Below are positions 46,958 to 56,032 of a DNA stretch of 64,000 bases, one piece after another. The first letter of the stretch is position 1, and the number at the start of each line of letters is the position of its first letter. Made by a program: the position numbers and the translations under genes. Location: positions 6,185,449 to 6,249,448 of the forward strand of contig NZ_CP024866.1 in assembly GCF_004136015.1 (NCBI RefSeq), read 5' to 3'. The stretch comes from Pseudomonas sp. ACM7 (lineage in GTDB: Bacteria; Pseudomonadota; Gammaproteobacteria; Pseudomonadales; Pseudomonadaceae). Below the pieces are notes generated by a model, which saw only the letters and a program-made list of their open reading frames with translations, had not been told where the DNA came from and did not search any database.

Positions 46958-47088
46958 GTGTATATCCGTTTCTTCGGTAACGGCGGCTGGCGGTTTCGCT
47001 CTTACAGCGAGTCACTTGGAAAAGCCCCAAGTAACCCGCCGTAAGGGCGGAACCCTAAGTGGCCGTTACCGTAACAACGGATATGTAC
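46958..47088. repeat. Short palindromic repeat, ATATCCGTTTCTTCGGTAACGG family
   Basis: Ends are inverted copies (TATATCCGTTTCTTCGGTAAC at the left; the complement ends at 47088). The middle holds ACTTGGAAAAGCCCCAAGT, itself a hairpin. The same ends bound the long element at 59548-60220. It lies between convergent nirN and the SDR gene. Confidence 0.75.
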
Positions 47089-47119
47089 TCTATGTACTCC
47101 GAACGTAAACATTTACCCT

Positions 47120-47863
47120 TCAGCCCAAGGTGTAACCGTTATCGACCTTCCAGTCCTGACCATAGACACCCCGTGCACCCTGCGACAGCTGAAAGACAAT
47201 CACATTGGCCACCGCCGCCGCGTCGAGAAAGTGACCCGGCAGCAGGCGTTTGGTGAGGTGAGTAGCGGTGTCTTCAAGCTGATCTTCGCTCAACCCCAAG
47301 TTGTCCCACATCGAGGTCGCCGTCGGTCCCGGCGAGACCAGATTAATGCGTACATCAAAACTAGCAAATTCCACCGCCAGCGTCCGCGCCTGAGCCGCGA
47401 GCGCAGCCTTGCTGGCAATGCAGGCGGCCAACCCGGGGAAGCTCGAACCGGTCAGGAAACTCCCGACAAACACCACCGACGCCGGGTTCGCCAATTCACC
47501 CCGCAACGCCGCCAGCGTATTCAACGCCCCAGCACCGTTGACCGCCCACTGGCGCTGGAAGGCCTGCATATCCAGGCTGTCGGCCATTTCGGCAATCCCC
47601 GCGTTGGGCACCAGATAGTCCACGGGACCCATCGCCGCCGCGCGCTCGGACAGTTCGCGCAGGTCTTGCTGGCTCGTGACGTCCCCGGCAAACCACTGCA
47701 ACCGTTCGCCGTAGATCTGCTGCAAGGCCGGCAATTCACCGAGGGTCCGCGACATCGCAAGCACCTTGACCCCGCGCGGTAACAGCGCGGCGCACAGTGC
47801 CAGGCCAATCCCGGAGCTGGCACCCGTGACCACCGCCAAACGATCCTGAAACTCGGTTTTCAT
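47120..47863 (-). CDS. Short-chain dehydrogenase of the denitrification cluster
   Basis: A 247-residue Rossmann protein with TGASSGIG (13-20) and PNAG (87-90). The expected S-x12-Y-x3-K catalytic array is S135, C148, K152: cysteine replaces tyrosine. The ATG at 47863 follows AGGAG by six bases. An SDR of the same length (ORF247) is recorded in the P. stutzeri denitrification cluster. Substrate unknown; with the Tyr lost it may not be a normal dehydrogenase. A DNR-like box lies ~85 bases upstream. Confidence 0.85.
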   Translation of the reverse strand: MKTEFQDRLAVVTGASSGIGLALCAALLPRGVKVLAMSRTLGELPALQQIYGERLQWFAGDVTSQQDLRELSERAAAMGPVDYLVPNAGIAEMADSLDMQAFQRQWAVNGAGALNTLAALRGELANPASVVFVGSFLTGSSFPGLAACIASKAALAAQARTLAVEFASFDVRINLVSPGPTATSMWDNLGLSEDQLEDTATHLTKRLLPGHFLDAAAVANVIVFQLSQGARGVYGQDWKVDNGYTLG

Positions 47864-47944
47864 CATTTACTCCTGGGCATCACGGATGCCAAGCACTGGG
47901 GACATAGCGAGTCCCTATCTTTGAACAGGAGAAGAAAAAACGAC

Positions 47945-47958
47945 TTGACGGCGATCAG
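47945..47958. promoter_or_regulatory. DNR/ANR-like box upstream of the SDR gene
   Basis: TTGACGGCGATCAG has two mismatches to consensus. It lies between nosL and the SDR gene, both on the minus strand, about 80 bases from the SDR ATG, so the SDR gene can be expressed separately from the nos operon. Confidence 0.5.
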
Positions 47959-47973
47959 ATTTTTTCGACGTCG

Positions 47974-48477
47974 TTAGTGTTGCTGCAGCAGCGCCGGAGT
48001 GATCTCGCTGAACCGCAGCAAGTGACCGCCCTGTTCAGCGGCAAGCTTTTCAGCGGCCTCGCGACTGGAGAAGGACGCCAGCACCACGCCCATGGCACCT
48101 TTGAGTTGGGTGCCGACCACGTAGAACGCGTCTTTGGCATCGATCAGGTGAGCGTCATCCGGCGCATTCCAAGGGCTACGGCCCATGTCGTGGACATACA
48201 GTCTGGCATCGCCATGATGATTTTCCGGCTGCAACCACCAACCGATCATTTCCGCCGTGGAGCAGAACTTCTTGACCCCGGCCCGCTCGACGACCTCGCC
48301 CTTGGGCCCGGGGAATCCGTTGATGATCATTCCGCAGACATGGCATTCATCACTGGGATGAAAGGCTGCAGCGGCGCTGCTGTAGGTGGCTTGTGCCGGG
48401 TTGTCACAGGCCGTCAGCAACAGACACATCATCAGGCCCACCACAGCGCGGACCGTCGTCAGATAAAACGTGCTCAT
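47974..48477 (-). CDS. nosL: Copper chaperone lipoprotein NosL
   Basis: A 167-residue outer-membrane-type lipoprotein; lipobox LLTAC with Cys24. The Cu(I) site motif CHVCGM (C45, C48, M50) is present. NosL brings copper to the NosDFY complex for the CuZ site of NosZ. The ATG at 48477 follows GGAG; the longer frame to 48501 is less likely. Last gene of nosRZDFYL. Confidence 0.93.
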   Translation of the reverse strand: MSTFYLTTVRAVVGLMMCLLLTACDNPAQATYSSAAAAFHPSDECHVCGMIINGFPGPKGEVVERAGVKKFCSTAEMIGWWLQPENHHGDARLYVHDMGRSPWNAPDDAHLIDAKDAFYVVGTQLKGAMGVVLASFSSREAAEKLAAEQGGHLLRFSEITPALLQQH

Positions 48478-48510
48478 CGTCAACTGCTCCAAAACTATCA
48501 AAGTGGAAAT

Positions 48511-49341
48511 TCATGTCGCCCGGCGACGAAACAACAGCCAGGCCGAGCCCAATGGCAGCGCCACCCAGAGCGACAGGCACAGCCAGAGCATCGAGCCCGG
48601 CATCGGCAAATCGCTGCCCAGCGTCAGCACACCCGCGGTACTGGCGCCGGGCTCAAAACCGGAGAGGTTGATCAGGCGGTAGATGTCAGCGGGGTTGAGC
48701 AGCAGCAACCAGGGCAGCACTTTGGGGTTGAACTGCCCTTCGCTGAGCACCAACAGCGCCAGCAAAGCCAGATCGAACACCAGCACGAAGAAGAACCAGA
48801 CACCCAACGCCAGCCCGGCCGCCGTGGATTTCTCGGCGGACACACTGCTCAGCACATAGGCCAGCCCCAGAAACCCCCAGCCCAGCAACGTCGACGACGC
48901 CATGAACCGGCCAAAGGCCCAGAGCAGCAGGCTCAGTTCGACATCGTCCACCAGCACCGCGATGGCCAGCATGGCGCAGCCGAAACCGATCAGTGTCGCC
49001 AGCGCCAGGATCAACCCGTGGCCGACGAACTTGCCGAGCAGGATCTGCCCGCGACCCAGCGGATACGTCAGCAACAGCAGCAACGTGCCGCTCTCGTCCT
49101 CGCCGACGATGGCGTCATAGGCCAACAGCAACGCAATCAACGGCATCAAAAACGTCGCCAGACTGGCGAGGCTGGCGATGGTAGCCGGCACCGACGTGAA
49201 ACCCAATTGCCCGGAGGCCGCGGCGCCCAGCCAGGCGATGCCGATGGCCAGCACCGCGAACAACACACTGATCGCCAGCAACCAGCGATTGCGCAAACCG
49301 TCGCTGAATTCCTTGCGGGCCATGTTCCAGACAGCGTTCAT
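48511..49341 (-). CDS. nosY: ABC transporter permease NosY
   Basis: A 276-residue membrane protein with six helices and the ABC-2 type motif [14 protein letters not shown]. It forms the membrane part of NosDFY, which supports CuZ assembly. Its ATG overlaps the nosF stop (ATGA). Confidence 0.93.
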   Translation of the reverse strand: MNAVWNMARKEFSDGLRNRWLLAISVLFAVLAIGIAWLGAAASGQLGFTSVPATIASLASLATFLMPLIALLLAYDAIVGEDESGTLLLLLTYPLGRGQILLGKFVGHGLILALATLIGFGCAMLAIAVLVDDVELSLLLWAFGRFMASSTLLGWGFLGLAYVLSSVSAEKSTAAGLALGVWFFFVLVFDLALLALLVLSEGQFNPKVLPWLLLLNPADIYRLINLSGFEPGASTAGVLTLGSDLPMPGSMLWLCLSLWVALPLGSAWLLFRRRAT

Positions 49342-50261
49342 ACGGCCTCCCCGATCGGCGCCGCAGCGGCCCGGCTCATGTAGTAGCGGTAAATATCTTC
49401 CAGAGACGGCTGATGGATTTCCAAGTCAGCCGGTTCGTCTTCATTGAGCAGTTGGCGCAACAGCCCGAGCTTGCTGCCATTGAGCGCGGCGACTTCAAGA
49501 CCTTCGACGCCCCAGCGCTCGGTGACGTGCCCGGCGTTGTTCCAGCGTTGCTGCAAGGGCCCGGCGTGCTTCAGGCCGTTGGCGCGAATCAGCGTCGGCA
49601 ACCCGGCTTCCTCGCGCAAACTGTGCAGACTGCCCAGAGCCAGCAGGCGGCCCTGGGTCAGAATCGCTGCGCGGTTGATGTGCGCCTCAACACCCGGCAA
49701 CACGTGAGAACAGAGAATGATGCTGGTGCCCTGGCTGCGCAGGCGATCGAGCAAGCGATAAAGATCCTGGGTGGCGATGGGATCGAGGCCGACGGTCGGC
49801 TCGTCTAGCAGCAACAAACGCGGCTCGCCGAGCAGCGCTTGCGCCAGCCCCAGGCGTTGGCGCATGCCTTTGGAGTAGGTCTTGACCCGCCGATACGCCG
49901 CACCGGCCAGGCCGACCTCCTCCAGCAGTACGTCCACCTGAGCGGACGCGGCGCCTTTGAGTCGCGCGAAATGGCGCAAGGTCTCACGACCGCTCAGCTG
50001 CGGGTAAAAGGTCACGTTCTCCGGCAGATAACCAAGCAAGCGCCGCACGTGGGGATCACTGGGCAAACGGCCGAACACCCTGACCTGCCCTTCGCTGGGC
50101 TGGAGCAGGCCAAGCACCAGTTTCATGCTGGTGGTCTTGCCCGCGCCGTTGTGCCCGAACAAACCCAGCACTTCACCTTCCGCCAGGCTGAGGTTCAACC
50201 GATGCAACACGGTGGCGCGCCCATAGCGCTGGCTCACGCCTTGTAGGTCGATGACGTTCAT
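49338..50261 (-). CDS. nosF: ABC transporter ATPase NosF
   Basis: A 307-residue ATPase with Walker [10 protein letters not shown] (36-44), signature [13 protein letters not shown], and Walker [13 protein letters not shown]. The start MNVIDLQG at 50261 overlaps the nosD stop (ATGA). Confidence 0.94.
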   Translation of the reverse strand: MNVIDLQGVSQRYGRATVLHRLNLSLAEGEVLGLFGHNGAGKTTSMKLVLGLLQPSEGQVRVFGRLPSDPHVRRLLGYLPENVTFYPQLSGRETLRHFARLKGAASAQVDVLLEEVGLAGAAYRRVKTYSKGMRQRLGLAQALLGEPRLLLLDEPTVGLDPIATQDLYRLLDRLRSQGTSIILCSHVLPGVEAHINRAAILTQGRLLALGSLHSLREEAGLPTLIRANGLKHAGPLQQRWNNAGHVTERWGVEGLEVAALNGSKLGLLRQLLNEDEPADLEIHQPSLEDIYRYYMSRAAAAPIGEAV

Positions 50262-51547
50262 GCGTTGGGCTCCTGGGTCAGGGTTTGAGTGGATGACTTC
50301 ATCAGCGGATGACTGTCGAGCACTCCCGGCGATTTCATCACCGGAAAGGCCCGTTGCACCCAGCGCAGCAACTCGATGCCGGGGCTGTTCATCAACAGTC
50401 GCACCTGCGGGTACAGCCACAGCAGACGGTCGACGTTGTCATTGGGTTCGTAGGCGATATCGCCGAGGCCGTCGTTGTTGCGGTCCCAGCCCAGGTAATC
50501 GCTCCAGTAATTGCCCCGGCCATCCGCTGACCATTCCTGCAAGCGGGTGGCGACGTACTTGACCTGCCGCTGGTTGCCAACAAAAGCGTTGTCGGCGATG
50601 CGGTTATCTTCCGAGCCCGCGGTGAGATGGATGCCCACGGCGCTGTGCTCGAAGTGGTTGTGTTCGATGCTGTTGAACAGCGAGTTGTAGATGAACAACG
50701 CCTTGCCCTCGGCGCCGCTGATCATGCTGTCGCCGGTCGAGCCGTCGCGCACGTCAGTGACGAAGTTGTCACGCAAGGTTGAATAGGTGATGTAGTTCAT
50801 CAGGATCCCGTAGTTCTGATCCTGTTCGGAGCGATTGCCGATCACCGTGAGCTTGCGGCTTTGCATCAAGGCGTAGCCGGTGCGGGTACGGCGGGTGGTG
50901 TTACCGATCAGTTGGTTATCGTTGGCGAACATGTAATGCACGCCGTAGCGCAGGTCTTCCAGGGTATTGCCTTGCAGCAGGTTGCCGTTGGAGGTGTCGA
51001 TGTAGATGCCATCGCGGGTGTCGCGCACCTGGTTGCCAATGACCTTGGCGCCATGCACGGCATACAGATGAATGCCGTTGCCGCGATCTTGCGAGCGCAT
51101 CGTCGGATCACCCTGAATGCGGTTGTCGATCAGGCTCACATCCGCAGTGCCGTCGACCCAGATACCGAACCCCTGGCCTTGCAGGCGATTGCCTTTAATC
51201 ACCGCGCCATGGGCCTTGGGCTGGATAAACACTGCCGCGTTCATGGCCGTGAGGTCGTGGCCCCAGTCCAGAAAGGTGCAGCCCTCAATGCCGACATCCG
51301 GCGCACTGATGATCAAACCGTTGCCCTGCCCCTCGCCCTGAAATACCGCGCCCGGCTCGCAGACAATCTGCATCGGTTGATCGACGCTGAACGAACCACG
51401 GTATTCCCCTGCCGGCAGGTGCCAGCGTTGATCGGCATCCACCGTCAACGGCAACGTGGTGATGGGTTGCACCGCCAGCGCGCTGCCGGACATCAGTAGG
51501 AGCGCAAGCGCAATGACCTTCACCGGGTTTCCCTTGCTATCAGTCAT
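50258..51547 (-). CDS. nosD: Periplasmic copper-maturation protein NosD
   Basis: A 429-residue right-handed beta-helix protein with a signal peptide ending near ALA (residue 24) and many short repeats of the CASH type ([30 protein letters not shown]). It docks on NosFY in the periplasm to help load CuZ. The ATG at 51547 follows AGGAG by seven bases, so the frame upstream to 51571 is not used. Confidence 0.93.
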   Translation of the reverse strand: MTDSKGNPVKVIALALLLMSGSALAVQPITTLPLTVDADQRWHLPAGEYRGSFSVDQPMQIVCEPGAVFQGEGQGNGLIISAPDVGIEGCTFLDWGHDLTAMNAAVFIQPKAHGAVIKGNRLQGQGFGIWVDGTADVSLIDNRIQGDPTMRSQDRGNGIHLYAVHGAKVIGNQVRDTRDGIYIDTSNGNLLQGNTLEDLRYGVHYMFANDNQLIGNTTRRTRTGYALMQSRKLTVIGNRSEQDQNYGILMNYITYSTLRDNFVTDVRDGSTGDSMISGAEGKALFIYNSLFNSIEHNHFEHSAVGIHLTAGSEDNRIADNAFVGNQRQVKYVATRLQEWSADGRGNYWSDYLGWDRNNDGLGDIAYEPNDNVDRLLWLYPQVRLLMNSPGIELLRWVQRAFPVMKSPGVLDSHPLMKSSTQTLTQEPNA

Positions 51548-51574
51548 TGCTTCGCTCCTGTCGATGGGCAACGG

Positions 51575-53494
51575 TCAGGCCTTCTCGACCTTCATGCGAC
51601 CGACCATTTCCATGTGCAGCGCATGGCAGAACCAGCTGCAGTAGTACCAGTGCAGGCCGGCCTTGTCGGCGATGAAGGTGATCGATGAGGTCTGCTGCGG
51701 GCTGATCTCCATGCTGACGCCATGGTTGGTCATCACGAAGCCGTGGGTCACGTCTTCAATCTGGTCGATGTTGGTGATGGTCACCGTGACCTCGTTGCCC
51801 TGCTTGACGGTGAACTCCGGCAGGCCGTAGGCCGGGGCCATCGAGGTCATGTAGACGCGGACTTTGTTACCGTCGCGGATGACCTTGTTGTCGGTCTCCA
51901 GCTTGATCCCGTCTTTGGCGGCGATCGCTACGGTCTCGGCGAAAAACGGGTCGTTGCGGTCCCAGATCTTCTTGGTCTTGATCTGGTCGCGGCGGGCCAT
52001 GACGCAGTCGTGGGGTTCGGCAAAGGCCGGGCCGTCGTGCACCAGTTTCATTTCCTCGCCGGAAATATCGATCAACTGATCGTTTTCCGGGTGCAGCGGG
52101 CCGGTCGGCAGGAAGCGGTCCTTGGAAAACTTGCTGAGCACCATCAGCCATTGGCCGTCGGCCTCGCGGGTTTCGGTCAGCGACGCATGGTTGTGCCCCG
52201 GCTGATACTGCACGTCGAGTTTCTGCTTGATGTAGTTGACCTTCTCGCCGGTGTAGGCGCGAACGGCCTCCTCCACGTTCCACTTCACTACCTGGCTGTC
52301 GATAAACAGCGTGGTGTAGGCATTGCCGCGGCCGTCGTAGGTGGTGTGCAGCGGGCCCAGACCCAGTTCCGGCTCGCCGACCACCGCGTCACGCGGGTCC
52401 TTCAGTTTGTCGTCGAACAGATCATCCAGCTTCGCGGTGGCGATGATCGTGCAAGTGGGCGAGAGTTTGCCGGCGGCAATGAAGTACTTGCCATCGGGCG
52501 TCATATTGATCCCGTGGGGGTTCTTCGGCACCGGGATGTAGCGGGTGAACTCGCTGTCCTTGCCGTCGTTTTTACGGCCGTCGACCACCGGCACCTTGGA
52601 GTCGCCCACGGTGATGAACTTGCCGGCCTTGATCGCCGCTTCAACGCGTTGAATGTTGAACACCACCACCCAATCGCGCTCATTGCGCATCATGCCGCCC
52701 AGGTCGTAGGCCTTCTCCGAGTTGTAGCAGGTAGAAGCCGCGTACTTGCCGGTGTAATCGGCGTCGGTGTTATCGAGGTTGCCGTCAACGATGACCTGGA
52801 AGGCCATCTCCATTTTCTCGGCATCGATGGCGTTGAACATGGTGTAGCTGTTCTTGTCCTGCAGGTCGAAGGTGCTGCCGTCATTGGGGTGAGGAATCAC
52901 GAATTCGGCATTGGCGAACACGTATTTTGTGTGCGGCACTTTTTGCAGGCGTAGCCCGTGAACGGCCTGCACATTGGGCACGGTGAGCATCTTGTCGCAC
53001 TTCATGATGTCCAGACGGATGCGCGCAACGCGGCTGTTGGCCTTGTCGTTAATGAACAGGTATTTGCCGTCGTACTTGCCGTCAGTCATGGACAAATGCG
53101 GGTGGTGGCAGTCGCCATTCCGGAAATGCGCGCTGTCGCCCATGATCCGTTTGCTTTCGTTGGTCAGGCCCCAACCGGTGGCGGAATCGACGTTGAACAC
53201 CGGAACACGCAACAACTCGCGCATCGACGGAATGCCCATGATCCGCACTTCCCCCTGATGGCCGCCACTCCAGAAACCATAGTACTGGTCCAGCTCGCCC
53301 GGCCCGACGTGGGTTTTCAGTTGCGCGTCCTTGGCCGCTGCCGCCCATGTCTCACGGGTGAAGACCGCGCCACCAATGGCCGTGGCGCCGGCCAGTACCG
53401 CACCGGTCACCGCGCTGGTGCCCAGGAAGCCGCGACGACTGAGGCCGGTCGGTTCCGGCACTTCAGTGGTCTTTTTGGATTCTGTGTCGTTCAT
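51575..53494 (-). CDS. nosZ: Nitrous oxide reductase NosZ (clade I, TAT-exported)
   Basis: Reduces N2O to N2 in the periplasm. 639 residues. The twin-arginine signal LSRRGFLG starts at residue 18, the mark of clade I enzymes. The propeller carries CuZ His residues (GDCHHPH, HNHASLTE, EPHDCV). The C-terminal cupredoxin has CuA ligands C619, C623, H627 and M630 (CSWFCHALHMEM). AAGGA precedes the ATG. Confidence 0.97.
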   Translation of the reverse strand: MNDTESKKTTEVPEPTGLSRRGFLGTSAVTGAVLAGATAIGGAVFTRETWAAAAKDAQLKTHVGPGELDQYYGFWSGGHQGEVRIMGIPSMRELLRVPVFNVDSATGWGLTNESKRIMGDSAHFRNGDCHHPHLSMTDGKYDGKYLFINDKANSRVARIRLDIMKCDKMLTVPNVQAVHGLRLQKVPHTKYVFANAEFVIPHPNDGSTFDLQDKNSYTMFNAIDAEKMEMAFQVIVDGNLDNTDADYTGKYAASTCYNSEKAYDLGGMMRNERDWVVVFNIQRVEAAIKAGKFITVGDSKVPVVDGRKNDGKDSEFTRYIPVPKNPHGINMTPDGKYFIAAGKLSPTCTIIATAKLDDLFDDKLKDPRDAVVGEPELGLGPLHTTYDGRGNAYTTLFIDSQVVKWNVEEAVRAYTGEKVNYIKQKLDVQYQPGHNHASLTETREADGQWLMVLSKFSKDRFLPTGPLHPENDQLIDISGEEMKLVHDGPAFAEPHDCVMARRDQIKTKKIWDRNDPFFAETVAIAAKDGIKLETDNKVIRDGNKVRVYMTSMAPAYGLPEFTVKQGNEVTVTITNIDQIEDVTHGFVMTNHGVSMEISPQQTSSITFIADKAGLHWYYCSWFCHALHMEMVGRMKVEKA

Positions 53495-53550
53495 CAGGTG
53501 TTTTCCTTGAAGGGATAAAAACGGTCACTGCGGACGGGCGCTCGCGGGGT

Positions 53551-55731
53551 TCATTCCAGAGCGGTCACTTCCACGACAGGTATCAGTTGCACAGCGGCGG
53601 GTGCCGGTTTGCCGCGCTTCTTGCGCTTGTTGATCAGCGGCGGGCATTTGTTGTCGTTCTGGTACGTCATCTGGCAATCGAGGCAGTAGTGGCACTCGTT
53701 GGCATTGATCCGGCCATCGGGGTGAATCGCCTGGATCTCGCATTCCTTGGCGCACAGTTGGCAGGGTGTGCCGCAGTCCTTGCGGCGTTTGAGCCAGTCG
53801 AACAGGCGCAGTTTGGTCGGAATCGCCAGCGCCGCCCCCAACGGGCAGATGTAGCGGCAATAGACTTTGCGCGTGAAGATGTTGATGAGCAGCAGCGCCA
53901 CCGCGTAGAGCACGAACCACCACTGGCGGTCGAACCTGAGGGTGATGACGGTCTTGAACGGCTCCACCTCGGCGAACAGCTCGGCGGTGGACATCGACTC
54001 CAGGGAGATGCCGAACAGCAGAAGCAAAATGATGTATTTGATCGCCCACAAGCGCTCATGCACCGCGAACGGCAATTCGTATTGAGGGATTTTCAGCTTG
54101 CGCGCGGCCTCGTTGATCAACTCTTGCAAGGCGCCAAACGGACACAGCCAGCCGCAGAACACGCCGCGACCCCACAGCAGAATGCTCGCGGCGGCGAAGA
54201 CCCAGAGCATGAAGATCAGCGGATCGGTGAGAAACAGCTCCCAGCGGAAGCGCTCGAACAGCGCATGCACAAAGGTCAGGACATTGACCACCGACAACTG
54301 CCCCAGCGCATACCAGCCGATAAACACCACGGTAAAGACCAGGTAACCGCGGCGCAGCCAGTGCAGAAAATGCGGCCGGCGGGTGAACTTGTCTTGCAGG
54401 AACAGGATGGCCGTCAGCAGCAGCAACGCAGCCCCGAGGACGCCGATCTGGAAGTGTTTCTGGTACCAGATGGTCAACCACATTGGTCGGCTGGCTTCCT
54501 CGAGGGCCGCCAGTTCTTCGGCGCTGGGCAGTGGCCGTTCAAGGTACGGCTCGGGCAATTGATAAGGCAGTTCAAAGCTGCTGAACGTGCCACTGAGCGG
54601 CCCGGTCTGGCGACGCACCAGCAACTCCAGGGACCAGGGCGATCCCGGATCAAACTTCGCCGGTTCGCGCACAATGAAAATCGACATCTCAGTGAATTCC
54701 GGCATGCCCTTGGCGAACACGTCGGAGAGCCGCTGATGGTCCATGTCGCGAAAACTGATGACGTTGCCGAACTGGCGCAATTGCACCCGATCGAAAATCC
54801 CGCCGCGCACATACCCCGAGCCTTTATAGGAAAACAGCCCACGACCCAGCACCGCGATGGCCTGTTCGCCGGGCTTGAGGTCTTGCATGAGGAATCGATA
54901 TTGATTGTCGCCCAGCAGCGCGCGGCCGATGGTCGGCGGATTCAGGTCGGCGGTGTAGAGCTCGATAAAGGTCTCATCCACCTGATCGGCGGCGGCGTTT
55001 TCCACGCCTTCGGCGTCGGTGCCCTTGAAGGCGGCGTCGACCTGGCCACGGGTCAGGTTCAAGCGGCGGATGGCACCGTTGCCGGTCAGTTGTTCCCAGG
55101 TGGCGGGCTCGAAAAAGTCCAGCCGTACGGTGGCGGGCTTGCGTGCCACACCGGCCGTGTCCTCGATCAGTTTCAGCGATACGGCCACCTCATGGGCGGC
55201 GCGCATGATGACCTCGTTGACCACCATCGCCGTGACGGTTGCGCCGGCGATGGCATCGACCGTGACCGCGTTCGGGTCACTGGAGTGGCCGACGACGACC
55301 CGCTGGCTGACCTTGATGCCTTTGTATTTGGCGCTGAAGCCGTGAAGTTTTGCCTCAGGGATGCCTATCAGCAGAATCGGCTCGTGGTGTTCCAGCACAT
55401 AGGCATCCTGAATCATGCCGGTCGTGTCGAGAATCACTTGGGTGTTGATCGGTTTGCCCGAGTAGGCCGGAATATCCACCACGTCCAGGCTTTGGAACAC
55501 ATAACCAAGCACCTTGCCGGCGGCGGACAGTGTGCGCACCTTGAACGGGCCTTCGGGGGCGGAAACGGAATCGGTCAGAGGGAAGGTTTTCTCGATGCGC
55601 TGCTGCTCGATGTCACCGTACTGCTTGGCCTGCACCTCCTCGAAGGTGGCGAGCATCAGCATCAGCATGACCACCAGCCCGACGCCCCAGGCGCGCAGGT
55701 TGCCGTGTATCGAAGGCTGATGGATTGTCAT
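53551..55731 (-). CDS. nosR: Nos electron-transfer and expression protein NosR
   Basis: A membrane flavo-iron-sulfur protein needed for nosZ expression and activity. 726 residues from the ATG at 55731: a first helix, a periplasmic FMN domain (AGATVTA carries the FMN-binding Thr), about five helices, CxxxCP motifs CGWLCP and CRYICP, and a C-terminal ferredoxin-like part (CQLCAKECE, CHYCLDCQ). An upstream in-frame ATG at 55764 overlaps the predicted -10 box and would lie before the transcript start, so 55731 is favoured. Confidence 0.93.
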   Translation of the reverse strand: MTIHQPSIHGNLRAWGVGLVVMLMLMLATFEEVQAKQYGDIEQQRIEKTFPLTDSVSAPEGPFKVRTLSAAGKVLGYVFQSLDVVDIPAYSGKPINTQVILDTTGMIQDAYVLEHHEPILLIGIPEAKLHGFSAKYKGIKVSQRVVVGHSSDPNAVTVDAIAGATVTAMVVNEVIMRAAHEVAVSLKLIEDTAGVARKPATVRLDFFEPATWEQLTGNGAIRRLNLTRGQVDAAFKGTDAEGVENAAADQVDETFIELYTADLNPPTIGRALLGDNQYRFLMQDLKPGEQAIAVLGRGLFSYKGSGYVRGGIFDRVQLRQFGNVISFRDMDHQRLSDVFAKGMPEFTEMSIFIVREPAKFDPGSPWSLELLVRRQTGPLSGTFSSFELPYQLPEPYLERPLPSAEELAALEEASRPMWLTIWYQKHFQIGVLGAALLLLTAILFLQDKFTRRPHFLHWLRRGYLVFTVVFIGWYALGQLSVVNVLTFVHALFERFRWELFLTDPLIFMLWVFAAASILLWGRGVFCGWLCPFGALQELINEAARKLKIPQYELPFAVHERLWAIKYIILLLLFGISLESMSTAELFAEVEPFKTVITLRFDRQWWFVLYAVALLLINIFTRKVYCRYICPLGAALAIPTKLRLFDWLKRRKDCGTPCQLCAKECEIQAIHPDGRINANECHYCLDCQMTYQNDNKCPPLINKRKKRGKPAPAAVQLIPVVEVTALE

Positions 55732-55762
55732 GGGTTCGCTGATTTCAAAAGGGCTTTCGGTC

Positions 55763-55804
55763 ATGTTAGGGAGCGTTGCGCCCCCTGCCCTTGATTGAAA
55801 TCAA
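55763..55804 (-). promoter_or_regulatory. DNR/ANR-dependent nosR promoter
   Basis: Perfect box TTGATTTCAATCAA (minus-strand reading) at 55791-55804, with -10 TAACAT at 55768-55763. The geometry predicts transcription from about 55756. Confidence 0.8.
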
Positions 55805-55880
55805 CTTAAGAAAGTAGCCCCGGAAGACAGGCTCCAAGGTAATGCCGATCAGCTAAGCCATTTCAGCCGCAACGCAAACC

Positions 55881-56015
55881 TTGTAGCAGCTGGCGAAGCC
55901 TGCGTTCGGCTGCGGAGCAGTCGTGAAATCTAACAATGCGGTGCTTTAGGAACACCGTGCCGTCAGGTTTTACGACTGCTCCGCAGCCGAACGCAGGCTA
56001 CGCCAGCTGCTACAA
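55881..56015. repeat. Inverted repeat element, GTAGCAGCTGGCGAAGC family, copy C
   Basis: TTGTAGCAGCTGGCG at the left mirrored by CGCCAGCTGCTACAA at the right, with paired GACTGCTCCGCAGCCGAACG blocks. Lies between the hemN stop and the nosR promoter. Confidence 0.8.
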
Positions 56016-56032
56016 AGAGCATGTTTTGCCTC

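Noticed and set aside
47977..49383. 468-codon open frame opposite nosL and nosY
   Set aside because: Glutamine/arginine-rich low-complexity product typical of antisense frames; nosL and nosY are clear.
53587..55794. 735-codon open frame opposite nosR
   Set aside because: Antisense shadow of a high-GC gene; no family match by eye and nosR is unambiguous.
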